Shown here piece after piece: positions 36,809 to 48,923 of a stretch of 64,000 nt of DNA. The stretch lies in NCBI GenBank assembly GCA_001179505.1, contig CDMY01000185.1:2412-66411 (forward strand). Direction: 5' to 3'. The stretch comes from Vitrella brassicaformis. Lineage: Eukaryota > Sar > Vitrellaceae. Each line of letters starts with the position of its first letter. The stretch's first letter is position 1. A program made the position numbers and the translations under genes. A model generated the notes under the pieces. It was not told the origin of the DNA, searched no databases, and was given only the letters and a program-made list of their open reading frames with translations.

Positions 36809-37353
36809 ATGCCGTCCATTCAGAATCTGGTGGTTGTTTCCGTCTTGGCTGTGTGCGGCGCCGATGGATGCCTTGCCAGGCTGCCGCGGGATGCCCACCA
36901 TCCCAGCTGTCGTGGCCTTCATCCCCTCACCAATCAGACGGGGCCCAACGCTTCTCCGCCCGAGCAATCGCACTCACATGCATATTTGATTACCAAGCGA
37001 TCACGCCGAGACGTGCATCTGTGTGCAGAGATCGTTCTGTCCGAGGAAGAGCCGCCTCTCCTAGCGGCGGTGTCGTCACTGAAGTGCACTGAAGGTGAGT
37101 GATGAGAGACAGCCACATCCGTCTCTGTGCTCCGAGGTGTGCGAATACAGCCGAGTGCCCATCCGGACTGGAGTGTCCCGAGGGCACCACGTGCTACAGC
37201 ACGAACCCAATCAGGGTCCAGGGCGAGAAAGAGAAAATGCACTTCAGGTGTGACAAGGAAGGCCAGGAGGACGCAGCGAGGCGCAGGAACAACAAGGACG
37301 AGCTCATGAGGGAGATGCTCAACACATGCCGCTGCTGCAGAAAAAAGCTTTGA
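36809..37353 (+). CDS. Cys-rich secreted protein, exon join unclear
   Basis: The first exon starts at 36809 with a hydrophobic leader (NLVVVSVLAVCGADGCLA) and reads to a GTGAGT donor at 37095. The second exon, up to the TGA at 37353, contains CANTAECPSGLECPEGTTCYS, a disulfide-type repeat, and ends CRCCRKKL. The obvious donor leaves phase 1, which does not join the Cys-rich frame. A weaker donor near 37074 (GTCACT) with an acceptor near 37137 would restore phase. The exact product is therefore uncertain, but both exons look coding. Confidence 0.5.
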
Positions 37354-37511
37354 GTGAGAAGGTCAACCGATCGGCTCGTTCTCCTTCATGGCATATGAAA
37401 ATGGACGGCGGACACACAGCGACTGATCAACCAATGAGCCGTCGTTTGTCCGTTCCCAGGCATCCTCCCATCATGCACACAAAGACAGACAGACAGGCAT
37501 GCAGACACTAC

Positions 37512-39725
37512 TCAGAGTCTCAGGATGAAGGTGTCATTCAGCTTGGTCCGGTGCCTGTCGCCCCCGAAAATGTACAAAGCACCCTCTGCAGCCGATAAGC
37601 ACACACACACACACACACACACAATGCATAGAATCGATGCAGCACGTTCGATCGGTCAAGTATTTCGCACTCACCGTGCAGCACCATCGTGTGCCCAGAC
37701 CGCGGACAAGGCACACGACCCTCTGCATGACAACACACCCATCCATCCATCCATCTAGGCTCGCCTGTGAGCGCGTACCATGTTTGGTGGCGGTCTTGCG
37801 TCTGAGGTTGCCGGCAGCGTCGAGCAGCCTCGCCTCGTTGCCTCTCTTGGAGTCCCTCGCCCCCGACCCACCCTGTCGGCCGAAGCGTGACGCCATCCGA
37901 CGCACAAAGTCACCGACGCCCTGGCCCTCAGGGTGCGGCTGATCCACCTCCCTCACCTGCTTCCACGCCATGCACACACAAGAGGTGATGGGATCGCGCT
38001 TTTGTGTGGGTGTGTGTGGGTGTGGGGGGGGGGCTTGCGTACACAGTCTGGTGCTCTTGCTCTGAGGAATGGTGCCGGGGCGAGTGACTTGAGGGCCTTG
38101 AACAGTAGCCCGTCGATGTCGGGAGGCGACAGGCCGCCTGCGCCGCCCACAGACCTCTGGGTGTCGTCCAGGCCGATCATGGTCCCGGTGCTCTGCCTCG
38201 TGGCTGCCAGCTTGTGTGCGCTAATCCTGTGTGAGGAGACCTTGATGCGATGCCCGTCGGCCGTCACACGAGAGGCTGACGCCTTCAGAGGGGCATCTGA
38301 CAGACACACCAAAGAGGAGATTCGAAAGATGCGACACAATTCAGGAGGGAGACGGTTTATGCCTGCCTGCTTACCGCTGGCACCAGTAGAGCTTTTCTGG
38401 TCCTTGGCGGGTCTCGATCTCTGCTTGCACCGCCACTCCTGCGTCTGAAGGCCGAGAGTGTAAATGTCGGTGCTGTCCTCGTTGTCCATGTCAGTGCCGC
38501 CAACAATGATCAGCAGCTGCCCATGCATCACGCCACACAAATCTAATCCACACACCATCAGACAGAGAGCAGACTGTGCATCCTCTCCGCTTCCCCAGGG
38601 GTGTCTCGTTTGGGCTCACCTCACCAGCTCGAGGCGAGGGCTTCTCCCCTGACGTCTCGATCTCCGCCCACCTGATGTCCCAGCCCATGATGTTGTTGTC
38701 TTCCTGCATGGCCTTGCTCTTGCTTACGTGTGTGTCTCCGTGTTGAATGACCAGATGTCGTTGAGCTTGTGGTTTCTTGTCGTCGATCCCCCGAACACGA
38801 ACATGCGGCACCCCACGCCCACGGCAGCATGGCTGTGACGCGCAGGCGGCCAGCGAGGCACTCTTCGACCAGGGGAGGCGACTGAGAACGAACAGGACAG
38901 CACAGTGCCAAGACTCCCTCCGCTTTTCTCGACACGACCATTCAAGGACCATTCATTCACCTGGAGTGATCTGTGTCCATCTGTCGCCGATGAGGTCGAA
39001 CTGCCACAGCTCGGCCACAACGTCGCCGCCCTTCTTGTACCCACCAAACACCATCATCTGCCCCTCAATCACCACCGCAGTGTGGCTGTCCCTGGCGCTC
39101 GGCACAGTGGCCGGCCGCCTGTCGCGGCCCAGCTCGGGGGGCTCAACCACACGCCACTTGAGGTCATTCAGCTCCAAAGAGACGCTCTCGTTGGTCTCAC
39201 CGGAGGCCTTGATGCCGCCGAAGACGTGCATCGAGTCGCCATGAAGCACCGCCGTGTGGCGGCATCTACACACATGGAAGACAGACGCGCGCGCGCGCGA
39301 GATGCGACATGAGTGGGGGAGGGAAGGCGCTCCTCACCTTGGGTCGGGTGTGTTTGTGGTGCTGAGCTTCTCCCATCTTTCGAAACCCGCCTCCCCAAGC
39401 ACCAACACGTGCTGCGGACAGACAACACCGGGGCCCCACGAACAATCCTTCGTTTCATCTGCAGTGCGTTTCTCGTACCACATCGCCCAGCAGCTGGTCT
39501 CGCGCGTCCCTGCCGCCATATACGAAGGCCTTCTCGCTCGAAAGCACCATGGTATGGTGGCTGAGAGCCAAACAAGCAGAGGAGACTGTGTGTGTCATGA
39601 ATGTGTGGCGATTGTGTGACTCAGAGGGGTTCCTTTTCTCACCTGCGTCGAGTGGGCGGTTTGCCCAGGGCCCTCAGCTCAGACCATAATGATGGTGGGG
39701 ATGAAGGGTCATCGACAGACAACAT
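37512..39725 (-). CDS. Kelch-repeat protein (frame break in exon 5)
   Basis: Exons: 39725-39643, 39560-39479, 39411-39338, 39265-38961, 38881-38625, 38542-38375, 38296-38043, 37956-37779, 37722-37675 and 37585-37512. Kelch blades are clear: KAFVYGG, MHVFGG, MMVFGGYKKGGDVVAELW, RMFVFGGSTT with LNDIWSFNT, LLIIVGGTDMDNEDSTDIYTL, SGHTMVLH, and ALYIFGGDRHRTKLNDTF at the end. A 6-7 bladed beta-propeller is expected, a protein-interaction platform. A disordered linker interrupts the last blades (38296-37779). Within exon 5, a short TG/CA tract (about 38728-38736) carries two extra bases relative to a continuous frame, producing TAA just after FNTET. All other junctions are in phase. No targeting signal was seen. 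Confidence 0.75.
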
Positions 39726-39882
39726 GGCGCCACACACAGCCGGAGGGAAAGCTCAGCCTGGTGTCCGTAGAGAAGGTCAGCGAGGGGCTGCGGCTTCTTG
39801 CTTGCACGCGCTGCCAACAACTCTGAGGGGAAATCCCCTCATACTGTCACTGTATTTTGTCGTGTCCGCACAACCAGGGCAA

Positions 39883-39962
39883 GGTCACATGGCCGAGAGG
39901 TCTAAGGCGCCACGTTTAGGCCGTGGTCCGCGAGGGCGTGAGTTCGAACCTCACTGTGGCCA
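39883..39962 (+). tRNA. trnL-UAG: tRNA-Leu (anticodon UAG)
   Basis: A full cloverleaf can be drawn. Acceptor GGTCACA pairs with TGTGGCC (one G-T). The D-arm contains TGGCCGAGAGG, which also serves as the A box. Anticodon stem CCACG/CGTGG encloses the loop TTTAGGC with anticodon TAG. A long variable arm typical of leucine tRNAs follows. The T-arm is GTGAG-TTCGAAC-CTCAC, with the B box. There is no intron. The tRNA reads CUA. The discriminator base at 39962 is A. Confidence 0.92.
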
Positions 39963-40400
39963 TCTTCAACAAGCTCTGCATTGCCTTGTTTGATTCATTG
40001 CCATCAGAAGACAGGGCTGCCGCCAAGTCTGCACTCTCGACGGTGGTCGAGCTGTGCCATCGAGTAGACATATAGATGTTGGTTGGCTATTGTGTTTAAC
40101 GAGACTCGTGTCTGTAACCCCGATGGGATCCTGTCGTCGCAGCACGCACTAAACTAACAGCATGTACATGCATAAGAGCATGCATACGGCCGGCCTGTCT
40201 CTCCCTCCCTACACTGGCACCGGCGGACAAACAGATGGCAACAGAGAGCACTGCCATAGATGTAAACGACCTAGTGACCGTCTCACACGTAGGTTCTCGC
40301 TACAGAGATGTGTGTACATAGATCATGTGAACCAGAACCTGTTATTGCAGATGCCGAACTCCCAAAAAGCAGCGCCAACAACGCCACCCACGCCTTTCTG
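39963..40400. other. Spacer downstream of tRNA-Leu
   Basis: No exon with splice support was seen in this stretch. Confidence 0.4.
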
Positions 40401-40880
40401 TCACTGCTCCGGGTGCCACGTGTGCGGCGGCTCTTCGCAGTCCTCGAAATCGTCCTCGCGGCAATCCAGGTACGACTCAGGGGCGGCATCCGAGTGGACG
40501 GTCCCCAGGTGGGAGAGAGTGGTGTCCCCTGGCTGAAGTTGCCCGCCACTCGCCATAGCAGTGGCTGCAGGTGCACATATGTCGGCACGGCACAAACATG
40601 ATGGATGCCTGCCCGTGCTGGCCGTAGCATTTGCTGCAGTCGGCTTGTTGGTGGTCGGCGGAGGGGCAGGAGCCGAGAACGGGGTGCTTGCACGGGACGT
40701 GCCGGGTCGATGGCACCGTCCGATGAGTCTTGAGGCTGTCCCTCACTGACGATGTGCTGCTGCTGCTGATGCTGTTGCGTGGCGGCAGGGGGAGGGGGGT
40801 GGGATGGTCGTGGCGGGAGAACGAACCAGTGACCACAATCCTTTGCACCAGCGGCTCCAAACCTGAAGCAATACCAAAAC
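40401..40880 (-). CDS. RING-finger-like fragment
   Basis: On the minus strand, after an acceptor near 40880, a frame reads through Ser/Pro-rich sequence to CSKCYGQHGQASI, then FVPCRHMCTCSHCYG. These are the first six metal ligands of a C3HC4 RING, as in ubiquitin E3 ligases. The final CPxC pair is not seen in this frame. An adjacent frame gives an acidic C-terminus (DCREDDFEDCEEPPHTW) ending at 40401. Either another intron joins them or the domain is degenerate. No start codon is clear, and it could be the 3' end of the large gene upstream (41142-45995). Confidence 0.4.
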
Positions 40881-41141
40881 AAGGCACACACCCAGATGAA
40901 TTCCCTCTCTCTCGTCAACGAATGTCCCTCTGCATGCCTACAATGGATCGCTGCGATGGGGCAGGGGAGGCAGGGGACAATGGGGGACTGCTGGAGGCTG
41001 CGTGGCCATCCCCGTGCCGCCGTTGAGCAACGGTGGGCCCATCAGGACGGGCGGGACTCCACCGCCACGGCGCTTTGCAGCTTTCGAGATCGGGGCGGCA
41101 GGAGGAACGTTTTCCTTCTTTCCGAACCGCTGGTGCTGTCG

Positions 41142-44100
41142 CTAATCCCCAGCTGCCGCTCGCCCTCTGCCCAAGGTCGACGCAGACGTCACGACGTCCT
41201 GGTTGCCTTGTTTGGATGTCTTCTTGTTGCTGTGGCCGCTCTGCCGTGCGTGGAGGCCAAAGGCCGAGTTGAGAAGCATGGCGTCGGGGTCCTCTACCTC
41301 GCTCTCGTGATCAGTGCTCAGGGGATGCTCGTCACCATGGTCGTCTTGCAGATCAGAGCCCGCCTCGGCGGCCGCTGTGGCAGACTGGCTGTGCTGCCCC
41401 TTGCCCTTGTGGGCCTTCATTTCCTTCTTGGCCATCCGCGCCTTCTCTCTGGCGTCCTCCTGGATGAGCTTGTCGGCGTTGCGTTCCGCCTCAACGGCCT
41501 CTGCCGCTAGCTGGGCCTCGGGCTTGCGAGAAGACTGCTTGGCCATGCTCTGCGTCTTCTCCTTGGCGCCCTGCTGGGCGATCGATTCCAAGAAACGCAG
41601 GAACTGAAAGAAAGATCGAGGTCAAGAGTGTGAGGGGGGGGTGGAAGGAGGTGCTTTCGCGTCAGCCTGCCTGTGGTGGTTTGCTGAGATGGGTGGCATC
41701 AGGGCTGCGCATCTCCTTGACAGAGTCGAGCTGAATGAAAGCGGCGTGGCGTACACGTGAAAAGATGGATAGATGCGGGCAAGCGTGTCTCGTTTTCTGA
41801 CCTTGAGTATCTCTCGGATGAACGGATTGCGGGTGTGCTCCCCCTGGGCAACCAGAGTCCTCCCGTAGCTGCACACGCACATCCATCCATCCATCTCGCG
41901 CACCGCATCCATGTGTGTATGTTCACGGATGCGTAACGGTGCTTACTTGACCATCGTCTGGAGAACGGCCACGACCGAGTCCAAATTGATGTCAGTACTG
42001 GTCAGCTGTCCCCGCGCTCGAGCGAGCACCGCATCGCAGAGAGCCTTGGACAGCCCTGCGGTCGACAAAACCTGAACCAACCAAGACACTTGCAAGTGTC
42101 GAATCTCACTGCACACGCTGCCTGCTGACTGACTTTTCGATCGGTCTGGATCAGGAGTTTGAGGCAGGTCACACAGAGGGCCAAACCGACCCTGAGCGCC
42201 TGGCAGTCCAGCATGTCCACCAAGGTAGACACAAAGCCGGAACCGATCAACTCCTGCCCCCTCCCCTCCTCTGTGTCACACACACACACACACACACACA
42301 CAACGATTCGTCTATGAAGAGCGGATCACGCGACGGCGTACCTGCGAGAGCGATTGCTGGTGTGACGATGGTATTGCCCAGGTAGGTCGACATGGTATCA
42401 CCTTGGCGGATCATCTTGACCACCTTGCCGCGCACGAGGCATCCATGACGATCGGCTCAAGCAGACGGAAGGGGAGGGGGGCCGGTGCGAGCACTTTGAG
42501 CAATCCCACTTCCTCCGCCAGCTTGACGACCGGGTCTTCATTGTGGGCATCCGTCGCCTGCCGCTTCGCCAGCAGAGAGGTCGCGCAGAGCCAGTAGGCA
42601 GTGCACATGAGGGCGCCTAGGACGAGGGATGCGGCTCTGAGCTCAAAGGAGCCATCCTCGGCCGACACGACGAGCTGGGCCAGTCTGTTGAAGTGGGCGT
42701 ACACGTGAGAGCCCAACGCCGCTTTGGTCACTTGCCAGTCCTCCACGGCTGCACACAGGCACGACACCAGGCACATAGAGAGACGCCAACGAACACAGGA
42801 TGCCCTTCTCCTCCCTCTGTGTGAGTTCACCTGTTAGGCGTCTCCGGTCGAAGGACACAGTAATAGTCGGCAGCAGATGGATCATGTTGTCGGCGCCACG
42901 CTGGCCGTCGACAGCCCCATGGTCTCGACAAACATGGTGAAGAATGGAAGCGCCAGTGACCATGGGTGGCTGGGAAGACTGGGCGAGTACAAGAGGATGA
43001 GCACGTTGCGAGCCTCGCCTGCCAAGACCACATGCCGGGGTCGCAGGAGGACGCTCATGGCCTGCCGGATAGTGGCCTCATGCCGCCTCAGGAAGTCGTC
43101 GCGAAGCCTGGCAGCGGCCGGGTAGTCTCCCATGGCAGGGAGGGCAGCAAGGGCCGCCCTGATGGCGTACAGCCGTGCAAGTGTCACGACGTCGATGCGG
43201 GGTGGAGGAGGAATGCCCAGCGGCTTGCAAGAGTCGGAAATGAGGACTGTCTGAGCGGCTGTTTTGTCGGTGAGCTCGATGTCGTCTCCCTCGCTCGGTT
43301 GGCTCCACGTCAGAGTGTCGAAGATGGCCGACACGAACGTCGGTGCCAACGGGCCGACGAGTGTGAGCAAGCGGTTGCGGAGCAGACGATAGAGGACGTC
43401 AGCCGTCGCAACCCGACACTCGACGCTGCTGCCATCCACCAGGTGCGTCAGGATGCGGCGGAAGGCATCGACGTCGTTGACGAACCGCTGGGCGAGCCCT
43501 TTGAGCACGGGCATCTGGACCTGGCTGATGCCCCTGGCTGATCGGATGTAGACCTCCACGTCATCCGAGAGCAGCCCGTCCTCAAATTGCTCGATGCTCT
43601 CAGGGGTGGGGTGGGAGCTGGTCGACGGAGCGGCAGGGTGGTCAGCAGCAGCCTGGGGGGCAGCAGCCTGGGGGGCTGCTGCGAAAGCCGCGGGTGCGGG
43701 GGCCTTCTTGTTCTTCTCCTTCTTCGCTTTCTGGCCCTTCTTGCCCTTGGCTGGAGCGGTCATCGACTGGAAGAACGACGACACCTTCAGGAAAAAGAAG
43801 CGTGCAGTGTATCATTACTCATTCAGTGCGCGTATTTCCTTGTACCTACCTCATTTGGCGGGGTGGAGAGCGCTGACGGCCCAATTAACTTGGCGCCGTA
43901 CTGGTCGAACAAAGCCACAAGCAGGCTGGGTACCGACGTGGCGTGTGCGAGATACACGTATACACACCTACCTGGACGATCTGCTGAGGAAAAGGGTTGC
44001 TCGGCACCTTGCCCTCAGCGACCAACTCGTCTCCATACCTGGACACACACACACACACACACATCAACGCATACACACACGACGCTGGCCACTAGACGGC

Positions 44101-45995
44101 CATCGCATTGCCTACGTGATGATTCTGCTGAGCCAGGCAACGAGGACGGGCCGCCTGTCGAACTGACCGTGCATCATGCCAGCGGTCTGGGAAATGGCCA
44201 TTGCCGATGTGCAGATCAGCATCGATTCGGACAAGGCTTGCGCCAGGGCCTCCGTGCCCAAGAACTGGCGGACAAAGAAAGAAAGAAAGACAGACAGAAA
44301 GACGGAACCTTTGTCGCTTTCTGCGAATGTGGTGAGTGTGCTGTGCTGTGCTGTGCTGCGCTGTGCTCACCGATCTGTCTCTTTGGACGATCATATCCAG
44401 GCAATGCAGATCCAGGTGCATGACGACGTCGTCCACAGACACCGACAATTGCCCCACCATCCCAAACAGCACCGGAAGGAAGCCAGCCTTCTTGAGAACA
44501 GACAATTGATTCGACTCTGCCACACGGACAGACAGACCAGCAGACACAAACAAACAACCCAATGCATACGTATGCCTGCACCAGGAACCCTTCCGTGGGC
44601 GCACCAATGGCAGCCATGGCTGGAATGAGGATCGCTGCAGCGATAGCATGCGCCTGGAGGTCGCTTGGTGCTGCCTGCGCAGCTGCGAGCACCCTGCTCA
44701 TGAGTTTTTCCTTGAACAGCGGCCGGCATGGTGCGAGAGGGAAGGGGGCCACCCTGCACAGCTCGGACACAGGAATGGTTCGCTCATCCCCACCGCCTGA
44801 CATGACACACAAACAACCAACCACACAGGAGCCAGGCCCAGTGATCCGATGCAGGCACTGACTCGGCCAGCATCTGCCCTCTCTTTCTCTTTCTGGGTGG
44901 GCGCATTGCATACCGAGTTGGTGGCGGCAGAGGAGGAGGGCCCTCGCGAGTGTGGTGCCCAGCGCAGCACATGCAGCCGCGAGGAGCTGTCCGTCTGATG
45001 TCACCACGATGCGCACGAGGCACTCCACATGAGCGTAGCAATGCTCTCCGATCAGCTCCCGCAACTCGCTCTCTTCCAGCACTACGGGAGGGAGGCAGAC
45101 AAACAGGCAGACACAAAGAGAATGTGGGTGGGTGGGTGTGTGCGTGTGTGTGTGTCCTTGGCGTACCTTCGTCGCGTGGCAGCCATTCCACCTGATGGTA
45201 GAGGTCTATGAGGCTCAGCACGTTCGCCCAGTACAGGTCATCTGCCGACCGCAGCGGCCCCGCGGCGAAGAGGCACTGGACCATCATCGACAGCAGGGGC
45301 AGCAGGAGGTCCACAGCCATGGGAATCTCTCCTCCCGCCACAAACTGGTGGGCCACCCTCGCCCCCAGCTCACGCACCAGCGCATACGCCCAACTGGACA
45401 CATTCACGGCCGCTGCCGTCGTCCGCAGCGGCATCAGGTGCAGACACTGCTTAACGGTCGTCCGATGGCTCATGAAGAAGTCGTCACGAATCTCGGCGTA
45501 CTGCTTTGATGGCAGCACCTCCTTCGCCGCGTAGAAGACTTCCACCAGCAGCGCCAGCCTCGTGCAGGTGATCACGTCCAACGCACAACGAGCGACCTTC
45601 CTGCCGAAGACGCTCTGGTAGACCTTGCCGTCCAGACGCACCTCAGTCCACGTGACGGCGCCGATCACAAAAGCCGCCACTTGTGCCAGCTGAGTCGGCG
45701 GCACGCGTAGAAGGGCAAGCCGAACCGTTCCGTTAACCTGGAGTGCACAGAACAAGTCAGCGGCAATGACCCGGTTGGTCTCTGCAGTGGTGTCGTCCAG
45801 GAGGGCAGACAGCAGCCGCTCGAGCGCATGCCTGTCGCCCAGCAGCCGTCCGGCGAAGCTGGTGAGCTGATCAGCAGACACATTGCCGCTGAGTACGGCG
45901 GTGGCGAGGCCCTTGGCGGCCACGAAGAACGGCTTTTCTTCTGCGTCTGGCGATAGCACGACCTTCTCGGGACAGGCAAGGCCGCTGTGGCTCAT
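41142..45995 (-). CDS. Two-module alpha-helical repeat protein
   Basis: Fourteen exons traced: 45995-45167, 45081-44914, 44796-44570, 44514-44371, 44264-44116, 44038-43972, 43900-43850, 43784-42831, 42748-42342, 42270-42134, 42071-41947, 41868-41802, 41730-41671 and 41603-41142. The protein is two homologous modules of about 500 residues, each followed by a Lys-rich linker. Paired motifs include VIAADLFCALQ / VATADVLYRLL, GAVTW / DTLTW, RDDFFMSHRTTVKQCL / RDDFLRRHEATIRQAM, and YGDELVAEGKVPSNPF / YGRTLVAQGEHTRNPF. It is helical and armadillo/HEAT-like by eye, with no named family. Module 2 has two apparent single-base frame breaks (near 42915 and 42435). The last intron has a GC donor. It could be two genes, with a start at the Met in exon 8, but that splice is in phase. 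Confidence 0.55.
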
Positions 45996-46054
45996 CTTGA
46001 ATCTAGAAGCGGCGAAAGCTGATCCGAAAGCTGCTGAGCCCTTTGACCCCCCTC

Positions 46055-46246
46055 CACCTCTAAGCTCGCAAACCCTAATACTTTCGCTTTGGAGGCTTTT
46101 TCCCATTGCAGGGGGCCACAGGGGCGGCTGGTGATGTGCTCATCTAAACCCTAGTCATCACATCATTCAATTGAGGATATCAGCGGATGTCCATCCGATT
46201 CGATGCATCCAACGACACATGCAGAACAGACCGCCACTTCAACCCA
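46055..46246. promoter_or_regulatory. Telo-box region upstream of module gene
   Basis: AAACCCTAA at 46070-46078 and AAACCCTA at 46146-46153 lie 75-160 bp upstream of the start codon at 45995. The stretch is duplicated almost exactly at 50442-50647, where an extra AAACCCTA box is present. Confidence 0.45.
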
Positions 46247-48676
46247 TCACTGCACTTTGCAGTCCTGGCTGTGTTTGCCGTCGGCAGGGCGGCTGTCGCC
46301 CCCCGTCTGCGATGAATCAGATGCCCCGCTACCCTCATCCTCTCCCACAGCCGCATGTCCCTCTCCCGCTACTGCCGGATCCTGGCCGCCCCGCTCGCCA
46401 GTCCCGTCAAGAGCGGCTTCCTTCTCCTGCCTCTCTGCTGCGGCCTGCTTGGCGGCGGCCTCCTCTGCTTCTTGTCTGCGCCTCTCCTCCAGCAGCTCCT
46501 CAGCACGACGGACAATACGATCGATGTCGCCCTCTGACAAACACACGCCATAGACACACACACAAGTGAATAAATGCATGAGGGGCGACCGCCTCTCTCT
46601 CTCTCTCTCTCTCCCTCTGTGTGTGTGTGTGTGTGTGTGTGTGTNNNNNNNNNNNNNNNNNNNNNNNNNNNNNNNNNNNNNNNNNNNNNNNNNNNNNNNN
46701 NNNNNNNNNNNNNNNNNNNNNNNNNNNNNNNNNNNNNNNNNNNNNNNNNNNNNNNNNNNNNNNNNNNNNNNNNNNNNNNNNNNNNNNNNNNNNNNNNNNN
46801 NNNNNNNNNNNNNNNNNNNNNNNNNNNNNNNNNNNNNNNNNNNNNNNNNNNNNNNNNNNNNNNNNNNNNNNNNNNNNNNNNNNNNNNNNNNNNNNNNNNN
46901 NNNNNNNNNNNNNNNNNNNNNNNNNNNNNNNNNNNNNNNNNNNNGGAAGCGGGTCATGCACTCGGTGGGCTTGTCGGGCTGCTGCTGCTGCTGCTGCTGC
47001 TCGAGGTAGGTCCGCTTGTCCTTCTTGACGGCACAGAAGGCCCGCAGCGTCTCGTACGACCTCGCCAGGTCGGTGTTCTTCTCTGTCAGCTCGTCTCTCT
47101 CCCTGGTGAGCTCCTCCTTGGCTGTGCGGAGGGTCTCGAGGTGCTGCTGCAGCTCCCCCGAGTAGGACCCTGCGCCCGCCCGGATGCGGCCGTGGAGCTT
47201 CTTGTTCTCGTCATTGACACGCTGGAACGCACTGCGCAAGTTGCGGTTCTCACGCTGATAAATAGATGGATGCAGGGATGAATGAGATCACACAGACACA
47301 CACGTGTGTGTATGTGTGTGTCAGTCAGTCAGTCAGTCAACGGACCTCCACTTTTTCGATTCGTTCGGTGAGTGGCTCGGTGCCGGCCTCCATGGTCTGC
47401 AGGCGGGTCTCCTGCCGAGCCTTGATCTTCTCCATGGCCTCTATCCTGCACACACAACACAGACAGACGCATGACATTCACAAGTCTGTCTGTGGTGCGC
47501 CGGTCGGTGTTCTTGTGGCAGCTGACTGACTTTGCGCGGCAGTGGCTCATTTCCATCTGAAGGTCGGCGGCCGTCTGCTTCAGGCGGGCGCACTCACTCT
47601 CAGCTATGTCACGCTGGACACACACACACAGACCATACACGCCATCTGATCTGTTGACGGTGGCTTGGTTGGTTCGTATGTGCGTACCTTTCTGCTCTCT
47701 TCCTTGAGGCTGTTTGCGAGTCCGTCGATCCGCTCTCTAAGCGCCTGTCTCTCCCTCTGGTGCCGCTCCTCCACCTTGTGCATCTCGTCCTCCTTGTCGG
47801 CCTTCAAGCGCTGACAACACGAATGCACACAGCCACACAGCCACACACAAATACACACACCATCCATCCATGTGTGTGCGGGCGGACAGATGGGGAGGGT
47901 TCTTGCCTTGTAGAGTTGGCCCTGTTCCGTCTTGGCGAGTATGGCGCACTGCTGCTCCAGCTGCCGCACACGCCACCTCAGCTGCCGCGCCACATCACCA
48001 TCCACACCACCACCCTCCCCCTCCCCGCCCTCGCCCCCCTCTGCACCATCCTCACTGCTGTCAATGTCGTACTCGGTGTTGACGCCACACTCAACGGACG
48101 TGTCCTCCTCCCCACCCACACACACATCCGCAGTGGCCGTCGGCTCCGTCGCCACGGCAGTGTCGAGCAGCACTTTGTCGGTGCGTGCGCGGAGGGCCGC
48201 CCGTGTCTCTGCCAACTGGCTCTGTGTGTCGGTGAGAGTGGCCTGGAGCCGCGTCTTGTCCTCCTCGCCGGTGCCGAGGTCCGTGTGGAGCTCGCGGATG
48301 TCTTGCTGGGCCTGGGAGAGGTCGTGGGAGCTGCTGTGGAGACATGCAGTCAGCTCGGCGATCAGCCCGCCATGGTGAGACCGCTCGGAAGCAACCTGAG
48401 ACATCAAGAGCGTTTTGTAAATGTTGTTGGGTGCGCGTTGGTCGGTTGTGCGCACCTGATGCGCGTGCAGGTCGGCGTCGAGGCTGATGATGTCGATGTA
48501 GGCCTGATGGAGAGGGCCCGCCAACGCACTCGACTGCAGCGAAAGATAACGAACGAGTAGGCAAGATGCTCAGCTCCGTTCTAGATGCACGTGTGCCTAC
48601 CTGGTCTAACAGCTCGTATAGCTGTGCGTCCAGCTGGCCGATCCTGCCCGCCAGAGACTCCGCCAACTCTGCCACA

Positions 48677-48707
<31 letters not shown>

Positions 48708-48923
48708 TAGGCGGGCAGCGCGTCAACAGTGCAATTGGTGGGTGGAATATGTCGCAACGCACCGACCTGGCTATCATCCTGCTCCTCCGAGATGCTGCTG
48801 ATGAGGTCCTCCTCAAGCGCACTCACGTGCCTCACCAGCCGCTCGCGGTCCTCCCTCCCCCACACGAGCTCCCTCTCCATCCCCCTGATGTCCCTCTCCA
48901 GCTTCGCCACGCGAGCCCTCTCG
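46247..48923 (-). pseudogene. Truncated duplicate of kinesin tail
   Basis: Nearly identical to the 3' part of the kinesin gene at 50648-53079, with the same exons, introns and stop codon. The copy lacks the motor domain and most of the coiled coil, stopping abruptly at 48923 where homology ends and a minisatellite begins. Its frames are still open, so a short coiled-coil product is possible if something drives transcription. A 300-N gap (46645-46944) replaces about 75-80 nt of the copy. The Gln run is one codon longer than in the intact gene. Confidence 0.75.
46645..46944. other. Assembly gap (300 N) after GT repeat
   Basis: It follows a GT dinucleotide run. The intact copy at 51030-51120 shows that only about 75-80 bases are missing, so the stated gap length is arbitrary. 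Confidence 0.95.

Larger units (their letters stand above)
46055..48923. repeat. Segmental duplication, copy 1
   Basis: Direct-repeat partner of 50442-53079. It covers the kinesin 3' exons plus the intergenic telo-box region. The left edge is CACCTCTAAGCTCGCA at 46055; the right edge is after GAGCCCTCTCG at 48923. Divergence is concentrated between about 48330 and 48740. Confidence 0.9.

Noticed and set aside
38702-38727. A 24-nt mini-intron in the kelch gene
   Set aside because: It has GT...AG ends, but removing it leaves the wrong frame; a two-base excess explains the data better.
46247-48923. Second independent kinesin gene
   Set aside because: No motor exons are present and homology stops abruptly; it is a truncated duplicate.
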